A stretch of DNA of 64,000 nt from contig NC_053035.3 of assembly GCF_002575655.3 (NCBI RefSeq), positions 374,519,792-374,583,791 on the forward strand, given 5' to 3'. Both the position numbers and the translations under genes were made by a program. The notes beneath the pieces are model-generated. The model made no database searches, was not told the DNA's origin, and saw only the letters and a list, made by a program, of their open reading frames with translations. The stretch is from Aegilops tauschii subsp. strangulata. Its lineage: Eukaryota > Streptophyta > Magnoliopsida > Poales > Poaceae. Every line of letters starts with the position of its first letter. Position 1 is the first letter of the stretch. This document shows positions 22,788-34,463 of the stretch, piece after piece.

Positions 22788-23212
22788 TTGTCATCTCAGG
22801 ATTCCGACGGAGAAAGCTATGTATCACACCTCATTGCTGACCCAAAGACCTATGGGGATCTATCTCCTTGTGGTCGAACTACGGATGAGGAGGAGGATGC
22901 TCATTTGATGAGGATCAATGATTCAAGTTCGGAGGAGGAGGATGTCCCTCTACCTCAACCTGGGATATGCACGTGAAGTTCAAGAAATCCAGTCTCCCTA
23001 AGAGGGCTAAACTATATAACAACCAATCTATTCCTTCTCGTTTTCGGCAGAAAAGCAAAGGAGATTTATGTGATAAGATCTTGAAGCTGGAATCGGAGGT
23101 CGGTGATTTAAAGGAGGAAATTGCCCTTCTCAATTACAGTATGAAGAAGCTAAAGGCACAACTGTCATCATCAACAACTCCATCACCAGCACCTCCGAAG
23201 AAGGAGACATAA
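22788..23212 (+). pseudogene. Post-pol small ORF pair of the partial D copy
   Basis: Same two overlapping frames as 31424-31848. The first frame begins SSQDSDGES and is Asp/Glu-rich. The second begins MHVKFKKSSLPKR and has a basic start and a heptad-like segment (ILKLESEVGDLKEEIALL). In this copy the first ATG has become TTG. Function unknown. Athila-lineage elements are known to have an extra ORF after pol, sometimes called env-like, but no membrane segment or signal peptide is seen here. Confidence 0.5.
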
Positions 23213-24749
23213 TCATATGGGTATGGGCACTCCCCTTGGCAACTGCCAAGCTTGGGGGAGGTGCCCCGGTATCGTATCACCATCACATCTCTATCTTTAC
23301 CGTTTTTCTTAGTTCGATCCTTTTAGTAGTATCTTGATCTAGTTTTGAGTTTTGCTTTATAATCCCTCTATGTAATCGAGTCCGTGAGCTATATAATAAA
23401 GATTAGTGTTGAGTCAAGGGCTTGATTATTTTGCTATGATCTTGAGGGAATAAAATAAAAGAGAAAAGAATAAAAAGAAACAAAGACATCATATTGATCT
23501 TATGGAGAGTAATGACTTCACATAGAAAGAGTATGATGATTAAAAGTTCTTGAGAGTTGACAAACATAGCTTTGGTCATCGTTGCAATTAATAGGAAGTA
23601 ATAAACAAAGAGAGGTTTCACATATAAATATACTATTTTGGACATCTTTTATGATTGTGAGCACTCATTAAAGTATGACATGCTAAAGAGTTGATGTTGG
23701 ACAAGGAAGACAACGTAATGGATTATGTTTTCTTATATCTGAGATAAAGTATATTGTCATGGATCATCCAACATGTTGAGCTTGACTTTCTCCCTCATGC
23801 TAGCCAAATTCTTTGCACCAAGTAGAGATACTACTTGTGCTTCCAAATACCCTTAAACCCAGTTTTGCCATGAGAGTCCACCATACATACCTATGGATTG
23901 AGTAAGATCCCTACTGTAAGTTGTCATCGGTGCAAGCAATAAAAATTGCTCTCTAAATATGTATGATTGATTAGTGTGGAGGAAATAAGCTTTATACGAT
24001 CTTGTGATGTGGAAGAAATAAAAGCGACGGACCGCATAATAAAGGTTCATATCACAAGTGGCAATATAAAGTGATGTTCTTTTGCATTAAGATTTTGTGC
24101 ATCCAACCCTAAAAGCGCATGGCAACCTCTGCTTCCCTCTGCGAAGGGCCTATCTTTTACTTTTATCTTCTACCTTATGCAAGAGTCATGGTGGTCTTCA
24201 CCTTTCCTTTTTACATTTTATCCTTTGGCAAGCACAGTGTGTTGGAAAGATCCAGCTATATATATCTAATTGGATGTAAGTTAGCATGAACTATTATTGT
24301 TGACATTACCCTTGAGGTAAAAGGTTGGGAGGGGAAACTATAAGCCCCTATCTTTCTCTGTGTCCGATTAAAACTCCGTAACCACAAGTATTGCATGAGT
24401 GTTAGCAATTGTGAAAGACTAAATGATAGTTGAGTATGTGGACTTGCTGAAAAGCTCTGACATAGACTCTTTCTGATGTTATGATAAATTACAATTGCTT
24501 CAATGACTGAGATTATAGTTTGTTAGTTCTCAATGAAGTTTCTGATTCATACTTGACATTGTGGATAGATTATTACTTGAGCATAAGAAATCATATGACA
24601 ATATCCATATATGTTGGTGATATAAGAATGATCATGATGCCCTCATGTCCGTATTTTATTTTATCGACACCTCTACCTCTAAACATGTGGACATATTTAT
24701 CGTTATCGGCTTCCGCTTGAGGACAAGCGAGGTCTAACCTTGGGGGAGT
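23213..24749 (+). other. Non-coding 3' tail of the partial D copy
   Basis: Nearly identical to 31849-33384. It ends with the polypurine tract cttgggggag directly before the LTR. No gene; short ORFs are not conserved in element E's homologous tail. Confidence 0.75.
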
Positions 24750-26270
24750 TGATACGTCCATTTTGCATCATGCTTTTATATCGATATTTATTGCATTATG
24801 GGCTGTTATTACACATTATGTCACAATACTTATGCCTATTCTCTCTTATTTTACAAGGTTTACATAAGGAGGGAGAATGCCGACAGCTGGAATTCTGGGC
24901 TGGAAAAGGAGCAAATATTAGAGACCTATTCTGCACAACTCCAAAAGTCCTGAAACTCCACGGAAGTTATTTTTGGAAATAATAAAAAATATTGAGCGGA
25001 AGAAATACCAGAGGGGGCCCACACCCTAGCCACGAGGGTGGGGGCGCGCCCTACCCCCTGGGCGCGCCCCCTGCCTCGTGGGCCCCCTGGTGGCCCTCCG
25101 GTGGCCATCTTCTGCTATATGAAGTCTTTCGTCCGAAGAAAAATCATAAGTAAACTTTCGGGACGAGACTCCGCCGCCACGAGGCGGAACCTTGGCGGAA
25201 CCAATCTAGGGCTCTGGCGGAGCTGTTCTGCCAGGGACACTTCCCTCCGGGAGGGGGAAATCATCGCCATCGTCATCACCAACGCTCCTCTCATCGGGAG
25301 GGGGCCAATCTCCATCAACATCTTCACCAGCACCATCCCCTCTCAAACCCTAGTTCATCTCTTGTATCCAATTCTTGTCTCTAAGTCTGAAATTGGTACT
25401 TGTAGTTTGCTAGTAGTGTTGATTACTCCTTGTAGCTGATGCTAGTTGGTTTATTTGGTGGAAGATCATATGTTCAGATCCTATATGCATATTAATACTC
25501 CTCTGATTATGAACATGAATATGCTTTGTGAGTAGTTACGTTTGTTCCTGAGGACATGGGAGAAGTCTTGCTATTAGTAGTCATGTGAATTTGGTATTCG
25601 TTCGATATTTTGATGAGATGTATGTTGTCTCTCCTCTAGTGGTGTCATGTGAACGTCGACTACATGACACTTCACCATTATTTGGGCCTAGAGGAAGGCA
25701 TTGGGAAGTAATAAGTAGATGATGGGTTGCTAGAGTGACAGAAGCTTAAACCCTAGTTTATGCGTTGCTTCGTAAGGGGCTGATTTGGATCCACATGTTT
25801 CATGCTATGGTTAGGTTTACCTTAATACTTCTTTTGTAGTTGCGGATGCTTGCAATAGGAGTTAATCATAAGTGGGATGCTTGTCCAAGTAAGGACAGCA
25901 CCCAAGCACCGGTCCACCCACATATCAAATTATCAAAGTACCGAACGTGAATCATATGAACGTGATGAAAACTAGCTTGACGATAATTCCCATGTGTCGT
26001 CGGGAGCGTTTTCCTTCATATAAGAAATTGTCCAGGCTTGTCCTTTGCTACAAAAAGGATTGGGCCACCTTGCTGCACTTTATTTACTTTATTTACTTGT
26101 TGTTCGTTACAAATTATCTTATCACAAAACTATCTGTTACCTATAATTTCAGTGCTTGCAGAGAATACCTTGCTGAAAACCGCTTATCATTTCCTTCTGC
26201 TCCTTGTTGGGTTCGACACTCTTACTTATCGAAAGGACTACGATAGATCCCCTATACTTGTGGGTCATCG
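24750..26270 (+). mobile_element. Shared complete LTR of D (1521 bp)
   Basis: Begins tgatacgtccattttgc right after a polypurine tract and ends gtgggtcatcg; the final CA appears mutated to CG. The primer-binding site lies 11 bases further on. It therefore serves as the 3' LTR of the left partial copy and the 5' LTR of the full copy. Compared by eye with 33385-34463 it differs at roughly 2 percent of positions. Confidence 0.88.
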
Positions 26271-26281
26271 AGACTCTTTTC

Positions 26282-26299
26282 TGGCGCCGTTGCCGGGGA
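26282..26299 (+). other. Primer-binding site of D, tRNA-Asp type
   Basis: The sequence tggcgccgttgccgggga is the complement of the tRNA-Asp 3' end including CCA, the primer used by Athila-lineage elements. It lies 11 bases after the LTR. Confidence 0.85.
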
Positions 26300-26376
26300 G
26301 TGAAACGCCTTTGGTAGGTGGAATTTGCTAAGGAAAAATTTATATAGTGTGCTGAAATTTACTGTCACTTGTTACT

Positions 26377-26930
26377 ATGGAAAGTAATCCTCTGAGGGGC
26401 TTGTTCGGGGTATCTTCACCCCGACCAGTAGAGCAAAGAGTTGCTCCTCAACCTACTGAACCTACTGAAAATGAAAATGTCTACTTTTAAATTCCTTCGG
26501 GTATGATAGAAAAACTGCTAGCTAATCCTTTTGCAGGAGATGGAACATTACATCGTGATGAGCACCAAATATATGTGGATGAAGTTTGTGGATTATTTAA
26601 GCTTGCAGGTATGCCTGATGATGTTATCAAGAAGAAGATCTTCCCTTTATCTTTGAAGGGAGATGCATTGACATGGTATAGGCTATGTGATGATATGGGA
26701 TCATGGAACTACAAATGATTGAATTGGAATTTCATCAGAAGTTTTATCCTATGCATCTTGTTCATCGTGATCGCAATTATATATATAACTTCTGGCCTCG
26801 CGAAGGAGAAAGCATCGCTCAAGCTTGGGGGAGGCTTAAGTCAATGTTATATTCATGCCCCAATCATGAGCTCTCAAGAGAAATGATTGTTCAAAATTTT
26901 TATGCTCGGCTTCTGATAACAATCGCACCA
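26377..26930 (+). pseudogene. gag of D (broken)
   Basis: Starts MESNPLRGLFGV at 26377. A stop (TAA) falls after 37 codons (26488). The frame then resumes with a recognisable gag core (NPFAGDGTLHRDEHQIYVDE, LSLKGDALTWYRLC), shifts near 26716 into FHQKFYPMHLVHR and FWPREGESIAQAWGRL, and shifts again near 26917 to join the protease frame. This is Retrotrans_gag-type structural protein. It is short because of internal loss; no zinc knuckle is readable. Confidence 0.8.
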
Positions 26931-29900
26931 TGCTCGATACTTCTTGTGCTGGCTCCTTTATGATGAAGACTATTGAATTCAAATGGGATTTATTGGAAAT
27001 AATTGAACGCAAATCTGAAGATTGGGACCTCGACGAAGGTAAGGAGTCAGGTAAGACACCTAAGTTTGATTGTGTTAAATCTTTTATGGATACCGATGTT
27101 TTCCGTAAATTTAGCACTAGATATGGACTTGACTCTGAGATAGTAGCTTCTTTCTGTGAATCTTTTGCTACTCATGTTGATCTCCCTAAGGAGAAGTGGT
27201 TTAAATATCATCCTCCCATAGAAGTAAAATTAGCTTCACCTATTAAAGTTGAAGAAAAGACCATCACTTATAATGATCCTATTGTCCCTACTGCTTATGT
27301 TGAGAAACCACCCTTCCCTGTTAGAATAAAGGATCATGCTAAAGCTTCAACTGTGGTTCGTAAAAGCAAGATTAGAACTTATACACCTCTTGAGCAAGTT
27401 AAAGTTGAACCTAATATTGCTATTGTTAAAGATCTCTTGGCTGATAATATTGATGGGCATGCTATTTATTTCTGTGATGAGACTGCTAGAATTGCTAAAC
27501 CTTGTGCTAAAGATAAACATAGACCTGTGGTAGGCATGCCTGTTATTTCTGTTAAAATAGGAGATCATTGTTATCATGGCTTGTGTGATATGGGTGCTAG
27601 TGCTAGTGCAATACCTATTGACTTATACAAAGAAATTATGCATGATATTGCACCTACTGAGTTAGAAGAAATTGATGTCACCATTAAGCTTGCCAATAGA
27701 GATACTATTTCACCAATTGGAATTGTTAGAGATGTTGAAGTATTGTGTGGGAAAACTAAATATCCTGCTGATTTTCTTGTTCTTGGTTCCCCACAAGATA
27801 GCTTTTGTCCCATTATATTTGGTAGACCCTTCTTAAACACTATTGATGCTAAGATAGACTGCGAAAAGGATGTTGTTACCATTGGTTTGGGTGATATGTC
27901 TCATGAGTTTAATTTCTCTAAATTTCGTAGACAACACAATGAAGAGGAATTGCCTAGTAAATATGAAATTATTGGTCTTGCTTCTATTGCCGTACCTCCT
28001 AGTGATCCTTTAGAACAATATTTGCTAGACCATGAAATTGATATGTTTATGAATGAAAGAAGGGAAATAGATGAAGTGTTCTTTAAACAATGACCTATTC
28101 TGAAACACAACTTGCCTGTTGAAATCCTAGGGGATCCTCCTCCACTCAAGGGTGATCCCGTGTTTGAGCTTCAACCATTGCCTGATACTCTTAAATATGC
28201 TTATCTTGATGAAAAGAAGATATATCCTGTTATTATTAGTGCTAACCTTTCAGAGAAGGAGGAAGAAAAATTATTGAAAACACTGAAGAAGCACCGTGCT
28301 GCTATTGGATGTACTCTTGATGATCTTAAGGGCATTAGTCCCACTCTATGTCAACACAAAATAAATTTGGAGAAAGATGTCAAACCAGTTATTGATCACC
28401 AACGATGGCTGGATCCTAAAATGAAAGAAGTGGTAAGAAAGGAAATACTAAAGCTCCTTGAGGCAGGTATAATCTATCCCGTTGCTGATAGTCAGTGGGT
28501 AAGTCCTGTCCATTGTGTCCCTAAGAAGGGAGGTATTACTGTCGTTCCTAATGATAACGATGAATTGATTCCGCAAAGAATTATTACAGGTTATAGGATG
28601 GTAATTGATTTCCACAAATTAAATAAAGCTACTAAAAAAGATCATTACCCCTTACCTTTTATTGATCAAATGCTAGAAAGATTGTCCAAACATACACATT
28701 TTTGCTTTCTAGATGGTTACTCTGGTTTCTCTCAAATACCTGTGTCAGCTGATGATCAAGCTAAGACCACTTTTACTTGCCCTTTCGGTACTTTTGCTTA
28801 TAGACGTATGCCTTTTGGTTTATGTAATGCACCTGCTACCTTTCAAAGATGCATGATGGCTATATTCTCTGATTTTTGTGAAAAGATTTGTGAGGTTTTC
28901 ATGGACGAGTTCTCCGTTTATGGATCCTATTTTGATGATTTCTTGAGCAACCTTGATTGAGTTTTGCAGAGATGTGAAGAAACTAACCTTGTCTTGAATT
29001 GGGAGAAGTGCCACTTTATGGTTAATGAAGGTATTGTCTTGGGGCACAAAATCTCTGAAAGGGGCATTGAAGTTGATAAAGCTAAAGTTGATGCTATTGA
29101 AAAGATGCCATGTCCCAAGGACATCAAAGGTATAAGAAGTTTCCTTGGTCACGCCGGATTTTATAGGAGGTTCATTAAGGACTTCTCAAAAATTTCTCGG
29201 CCGCTGACTAATTTATTACAAAAAGATATACCATTTGTCTTTGATGATGCTTGTGTAGAAGCATTTGAAATACTTAAGAAAGCATTGATCTCTGCACCTA
29301 TTGTTCAGCCACCTGATTGGAATTTACCCTTTGAAATTATGTGTGATGCTAGTGATTATGCTGTAGGTGCTGTTCTAGGGCAAAGAGTTGATAAGAAATT
29401 AAATGTTATTAAATATGCTAGTAAAACTCTAGACAGTGCCCAGAGAAATTATGCTACTACTGAAAAAGAATTCTTAGCAGTTGTATTTGCTTGTGATAAG
29501 TTCAGACCATACATTGTTGATTCTAAAGTAACTATTCACACTGATCATGTTTCTATTAAATATCTTATGGAAAAGAAAGATGCTAAACCTAGACTTATTA
29601 GATGGGTTCTCTTGCTGCAAGAATTTGATTTGCATATTATTGATAGAAAGGGAGCTGAGAACCCCGTTGCAGACAACTTGTCTAGGTTAGAAAATGTTCT
29701 TGATGACCCACTACCTATTGATGATAGCTTTCCTGATGAACAATTAAATGTCATAAATGCTTCTCGTACTGCTCCATGGTATGCTGACTATGCTAATTAC
29801 ATTGTTGCTAAATTTATACCACCTAGTCTCACATACCAGCAAAAGAAAAGGTTTTTCTATGATTTGAGACATTACTTTTGGGATGACCCACATCTTTATA

Positions 29901-31114
29901 AAGAAGGAGTAGATGGTGTTATTAGACGTTGTGTACCTGAGCATGAACAGGAACAGATTCTACGCAAGTGTCACTCCGAGGCTTATGGAGGACACCACGC
30001 TGGAGATAGAACTGCACATAAGGTATTGCAATCCGGTTTTTATTGGCCTACTCTCTTCAAGGATGCTCATAAGTTTGTCTTATCTTGTGATGAATGTCAA
30101 AGAATTGGTAATATTAGTAGACGTCAGGAAATGCCTATGAATTATTCACTTGTTATTGAACCATTTGATGTTTGGGGTTTTGATTATATGGGACCGTTTC
30201 CTGCCTCTAATGGATATACACATATTTTAGTTGTTGTTGATTACGTTACTAAGTGGGTAGAAGCTATTCCAACTAGTAGTGATGATCATAACACCTCTAT
30301 TAAGATGCTTAAAGAAGTTATTTTTCCGAGGTTTGGAGTCCCTAGATATTTAATGACTGATGGTGGTTCACATTTTATTCATGGTGCTTTCCGTAAAATG
30401 CTTGCCAAGTATGATGTTAATCATAAAATTGCATCTCCTTATCACCCACAGTCTAGTGGTCAAGTAGAATTGAGTAATATAGAACTCAAATTAATTTTGC
30501 AAAAGACTGTTAATAGATCTAGAAATAATTGGTCCAAGAAACTTGACGATGCATTATGGGCCTATAGAAGTACATATAAAAATCCTATGGGTATGTCTCC
30601 GTATAAAATGGTTTATGGAAAAGCATGTCACTTACCTCTCGAACTAGAACATAAGGCATATTGGGCCATTAAAGAGCTCAACTATGATTTCAAACTTGCC
30701 GGTGAGAAGAGGTTATTTGACATTAGCTCACTTGATGAATGGAGAACCCAAGCCTATAAAAATGCCAAATTGTTTAAAGAAAAATTTAAAAGATAGCATG
30801 ACAAAAGGATACAAAAGCGTGGGTTTAATGTAGGTGATTATGTATTGCTATACAACTCTCGTTTTAGATTTTTTGTAGGAAAACTTCTCTCTAAATGGGA
30901 AGGTCCTTACGTTATCGAGGAGGTCTATCATTCCGGTGCCATAAAAATCAACAACTTCGAAGGCACAAATACGAAGGTGGTGAACGGTCAAAGAATCAAA
31001 CATTATATCTCAGGTAATCCTATAAATGTTGAAACCAATGTTATTGAAACCGTAACCCGGGAGGAATACATAAGGGACATTTTCCAGAACGTTTCAGACT
31101 CCGAAAAGGAATAG
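26930..31114 (+). pseudogene. pol of D: protease, RT, RNase H, integrase (broken)
   Basis: Open frames at 26930-28093, 28112-28960, 28964-30796 and 30845-31114 read through as one polyprotein. Protease: DMGAS at about 27587. RT: KLNKATKKDHYPLPF, LDGYSGFSQIP, and MPFGLCNAPATFQRCMM. The catalytic box reads FMDE at 28898-28909 instead of the expected FMDD, so the second catalytic Asp is replaced. RNase [28 protein letters not shown]. Integrase: zinc-binding H..H..CDEC (about 29970-30100), then DYMGPF, TDGGSHF and SGQVELSN for the D-D-E triad. Stops: TGA at 28091 and TGA at 28958 (both look like CGA to TGA), and TAG at 30794 (Trp position; intact in the other copy). Athila lineage. Confidence 0.9.
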
Positions 31115-31210
31115 GTATGTGGTACGGTAAGTAAACCGACTCCAAAACAGTTCTAATGGCAAATTTTTCTCCGTTTCGGAATATTTAGAAAAATAGAAAA
31201 ATAAGAAGCA

Positions 31211-31289
31211 GTCCGGGAAGGACACGAGGGCTCCACGAGGGTGGAGGGCGCGCCCCCTGCCTCGTGGGCACCTCGTGTGCCCTCCGGAC
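31211..31289. promoter_or_regulatory. GC-rich imperfect hairpin downstream of pol (full D copy)
   Basis: Same 79-base hairpin as 22575-22653, essentially unchanged. It lies about 100 bases after the pol stop and 44 bases before ttatataa (31333-31340). Confidence 0.6.
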
Positions 31290-31332
31290 TCCGTTTTCTT
31301 GCATGTTCCGTATTTTGGTCGGTAAAAATTCA

Positions 31333-31340
31333 TTATATAA
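31333..31340 (+). promoter_or_regulatory. Candidate TATA box before the post-pol ORFs of D
   Basis: ttatataa lies 84 bases before the ATG at 31424. It is conserved in both D copies and follows the GC-rich hairpin. This order resembles the LTR promoter region, which suggests an internal promoter; there is no transcript evidence. Confidence 0.4.
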
Positions 31341-31423
31341 TCTCCCGAAGGTTTTGACTCCTGTATCACGCAATTATACTCTGTTTTCGTTTCGAGCTAT
31401 TTCTGTAGCAGATTTGGAGCAAG

Positions 31424-31612
31424 ATGTCATCTCAGGATTCCGACGGAGAGAGCTATGTCTCACATGTCATTGCTGACCCAAAGACCTATGGGGATCTATC
31501 TCCTTGTGGTCGAACTATGGATGAGGAGGAGGATGCTCATTTGATGAGGATCAATGATTCAAGTTCGGAGGAGGAGGATGTCCCTCTACCTCAACCTGGG
31601 ATATGCACGTGA
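31424..31612 (+). CDS. Post-pol ORF 1 of D (62 aa, acidic, unknown)
   Basis: Starts at ATG in aagatgtcatctc and encodes an Asp/Glu/Ser-rich peptide (MSSQDSDGESYVSH..., DEEEDAHLMR, SSSEEEDVPLP). It overlaps ORF 2 by ten bases in another frame. Both copies in the window keep this frame open over its whole length, although the copy at 22788 has lost the ATG. It is not similar to any family I recognise. It may be the N-terminal half of a single post-pol protein joined to ORF 2 by frameshifting or by an ancestral one-base change. No signal peptide or membrane segment. Confidence 0.45.
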   Translation: MSSQDSDGESYVSHVIADPKTYGDLSPCGRTMDEEEDAHLMRINDSSSEEEDVPLPQPGICT

Positions 31613-31848
31613 AGTTCAAGAAATCCAGTCTCCCTAAGAGGGCTAAACTATCTAACAACCAATCTATTCCTTCTCGTTTTCGGCAGAAAAGCAAAGGAGA
31701 TTTACGTGATAAGATCTTGAAGCTGGAATCGGAGGTCGATGATTTAAAGGAGGAAATTGCCCTTCTCAATTACAGTATGAAGAAGCTAAAGGCACAACTA
31801 TCATCATCAACAACTCCGTCATCACCACCTCCGAAGAAGGAGACATAA
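31603..31848 (+). CDS. Post-pol ORF 2 of D (81 aa, basic plus coiled coil, unknown)
   Basis: Starts MHVKFKKSSLPKRAKL, a Lys/Arg-rich segment. A predicted coiled coil follows (KILKLESEVDDLKEEIALLNYSMKKLKAQL), then a Ser/Thr/Pro tail ending PPPKKET. The same frame is open in the partial copy with only a few substitutions. An acidic N-terminus in ORF 1 followed by a basic stretch and coiled coil would suit a nucleic-acid-binding or oligomerising accessory protein, but this is inference. Athila-lineage elements often have a third ORF at this place. Confidence 0.45.
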   Translation: MHVKFKKSSLPKRAKLSNNQSIPSRFRQKSKGDLRDKILKLESEVDDLKEEIALLNYSMKKLKAQLSSSTTPSSPPPKKET

Positions 31849-33384
31849 TCATATGGGTATGGGCACTCCCCTTGGCAACTGCCAAGCTTGGGGGAGGTGC
31901 CCGGTATCGTATCACCATCACATCTCTATCTTTACCGTTTTTCTTAGTTCGATCCTTTTAGTAGTATCTTGATCTAGTTTTGAGTTTTGCTTTATAATCC
32001 CTCTATGTAATCGAGTCCGTGAGCTATATAATAAAGATTAGTGTTGAGTCAAGGGCTTGATTATTTTGCTATGATCTTGAGGGAATAAAATAAAAGAGAA
32101 AAGAATAAAAAGAAACAAAGACATCATATTGATCTTATGGAGAGTAATGACTTCACATAGAAAGAGTATGATGATTAAAAGTTCTTGAGAGTTGACAAAC
32201 ATAGCTTTGGTCATCGTTGCAATTAATAGGAAGTAATAAACAAAGAGAGGTTTCACATATAAATATACTATTTTGGACATCTTTTATGATTGTGAGCACT
32301 CATTAAAGTATGACATGCTAAAGAGTTGATGTTGGACAAGGAAGACAACGTAATGGATTATGTTTTCTTATATCTGAGATAAAGTATATTGTCATGGATC
32401 ATCCAACATGTTGAGCTTGACTTTCTCCCTCATGCTAGCCAAATTCTTTGCACCAAGTAGAGATACTACTTGTGCTTCCAAATACCCTTAAACCCAGTTT
32501 TGCCATGAGAGTCCACCATACATACCTATGGATTGAGTAAGATCCCTACTGTAAGTTGTCATCGGTGCAAGCAATAAAAATTGCTCTCTAAATATGTATG
32601 ATTGATTAGTGTGGAGGAAATAAGCTTTATACGATCTTGTGATGTGGAAGAAATAAAAGCGACAGACTGCATAATAAAGGTTCATATCACAAGTGGCAAT
32701 ATAAAGTGACGTTCTTCTGCATTAAGATTTTGTGCATCCAACCCTAAAAGCGCATGGCAACCTCTGCTTCCCTCTGCAAAGGGCCTATCTTTTACTTTTA
32801 TCTTCTACCTTATGCAAGAGTCATGGTGGTCTTCACCTTTCCTTTTTACATTTTATCCTTTGGCAAGCACAGTGTGTTGGAAAGATCCTGATATATATAT
32901 CTAACTGGATGTAAGTTAGCATGAACTATTATTGTTGGCATTACCCTTGAGGTAAAAGGTTGGGAGGCGAAACTATAAGCCCCTATCTTTCTTTGTGTAC
33001 GATTAAAACTCCGTAACCACAAGTATTGCGTGAGTCTTAGCAATTGTGAAAGACTAAATGATAGTAGAGTATGTGGACTTGCTGAAAACCTCTGACATAG
33101 ACTCTTTCTGATGTTATGTTAAATTGCAATTGCTTCAATGACTGAGATTATAGTTTGTTAGTTCTCAATGAAGTTTCTGATTCATACTTGACATTGTGGA
33201 TAGATTATTACTTGATCATAAGAAATCATATGACAATATCCATATATGTTGCTGTTATAAGAATGATCATGATGCCCTCATGTCCGTATTTTATTTTATC
33301 GACACCTCTACCTCTAAACATGTGGACATATTTATCGTTATCGGCTTCCGCTTGAGGACAAGCGAGGTCTAAGCTTGGGGGAGT
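31849..33384 (+). other. Non-coding 3' tail of the full D copy
   Basis: Near-identical to 23213-24749. Ends with polypurine tract aagcttgggggagt before the LTR. No supported gene. Confidence 0.75.
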
Positions 33385-34463
33385 TGATATGTCCATTTTG
33401 CATCATGCTTTTATATCGATATTTATTGCATTATGGCCTGTTATTACACATCATGTCACAATACTTATGCCTATTCTCTCTTATTTTACAAGGTTTACAT
33501 AAGGAGGGAGAATGCCGACAGCTGGAATTCTGGGCTGGAAAAGGAGTAAATATTAGAGACCTATTCTGCACAACTCCAAAAGTCCTGAAACTCCACGGAA
33601 GTTATTTTTGGAAATAATAAAAAATATTGAGCGGAAGAAATACCAGAGGGGGCCCACACCCTAGCCACGAGGGTGGGGGCGCGCCCTACCCCCTGGGCGC
33701 GCCCCCCTGCCTCATGGGCCCCCTGGTGGCCCTCCGGTGGCCATCTTCTGCTATATGAAGTCTTTCGTCCGAAGAAAAATCATAAGCAAGCTTTCGGGAC
33801 GACACTCCGTCGCCCCGAGGCGAAACCTTGGCAGAACCAATCTAGGGCTCTGGTGGAGCTGTTCTGCCAGGGACACTTCCCTCTGGGAGGGGGAAATCAT
33901 CGCCATCGTCATCACCAACTCTCCTCTCATCGGGAGGGGGCCAATCTCCATCAACATCTTCACCAACACCATCCCCTCTCAAACCCTAGTTCATATCTTG
34001 TATCCAATTCTTGTCTCTAAGTCTGAGATTGGTACTTGTAGTTTTCTAGTAGTGTTGATTACTCCTTGTAGTTGATGCTAGTTGGTTTATTTGGTGGAAG
34101 ATCATATGTTCAGATCCTATATGCATATTAATACTCCTATTTTTATGAACATGAATATGCTTTGTGAGTAGTTACGTTTGTTCCTGAGGACATGGGAGAA
34201 GTCTTGCTATTAGTAGTCATGTGAATTTGGTATTCGTTCGATATTTTGATGAGATGTATGTTGTCTCTCCTCTAGTGGTGTCATGTGAACGTCGACTACA
34301 TGACACTTCACCATTATTTGGGCCTAGAGGAAGGCATTGGGATGTAATAAGTAGATGATGGGTTGCTAGAGTGACAGAAGCTTAAACCCTAGTTTATGCG
34401 TTGCTTCGTAAGGGGCTGATTTGGATCCACATGTTTCATGCTATGGTTAGGTTTAGCATAATA
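33385..34463 (+). mobile_element. 3' LTR of D, truncated
   Basis: Begins tgatatgtccattttgc and matches the first about 1080 bases of the complete LTR. It stops at aatacttct, where the GC-rich part of element C's LTR begins (gggccggctggg). About 440 bases of LTR are missing. Confidence 0.88.

Larger units (their letters stand above)
21569..34463 (+). mobile_element. Athila-lineage gypsy element D in tandem (partial internal, LTR, full internal, truncated LTR)
   Basis: The order is: internal 3' half (21569-24749), complete LTR (24750-26270), complete internal domain with gag, pol and tail (26271-33384), and a truncated LTR (33385-34463). The first internal half and the 3' half of the second copy are nearly identical over 3 kb. 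The lineage follows from RT phrases such as CPFGTFAYRRMPFGLCNAPA and from a tRNA-Asp-type primer-binding site. The arrangement fits unequal recombination between LTRs of two tandem copies, or a tri-LTR element, later trimmed at both ends. Left edge: inside integrase. Right edge: inside the LTR. Confidence 0.85.
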
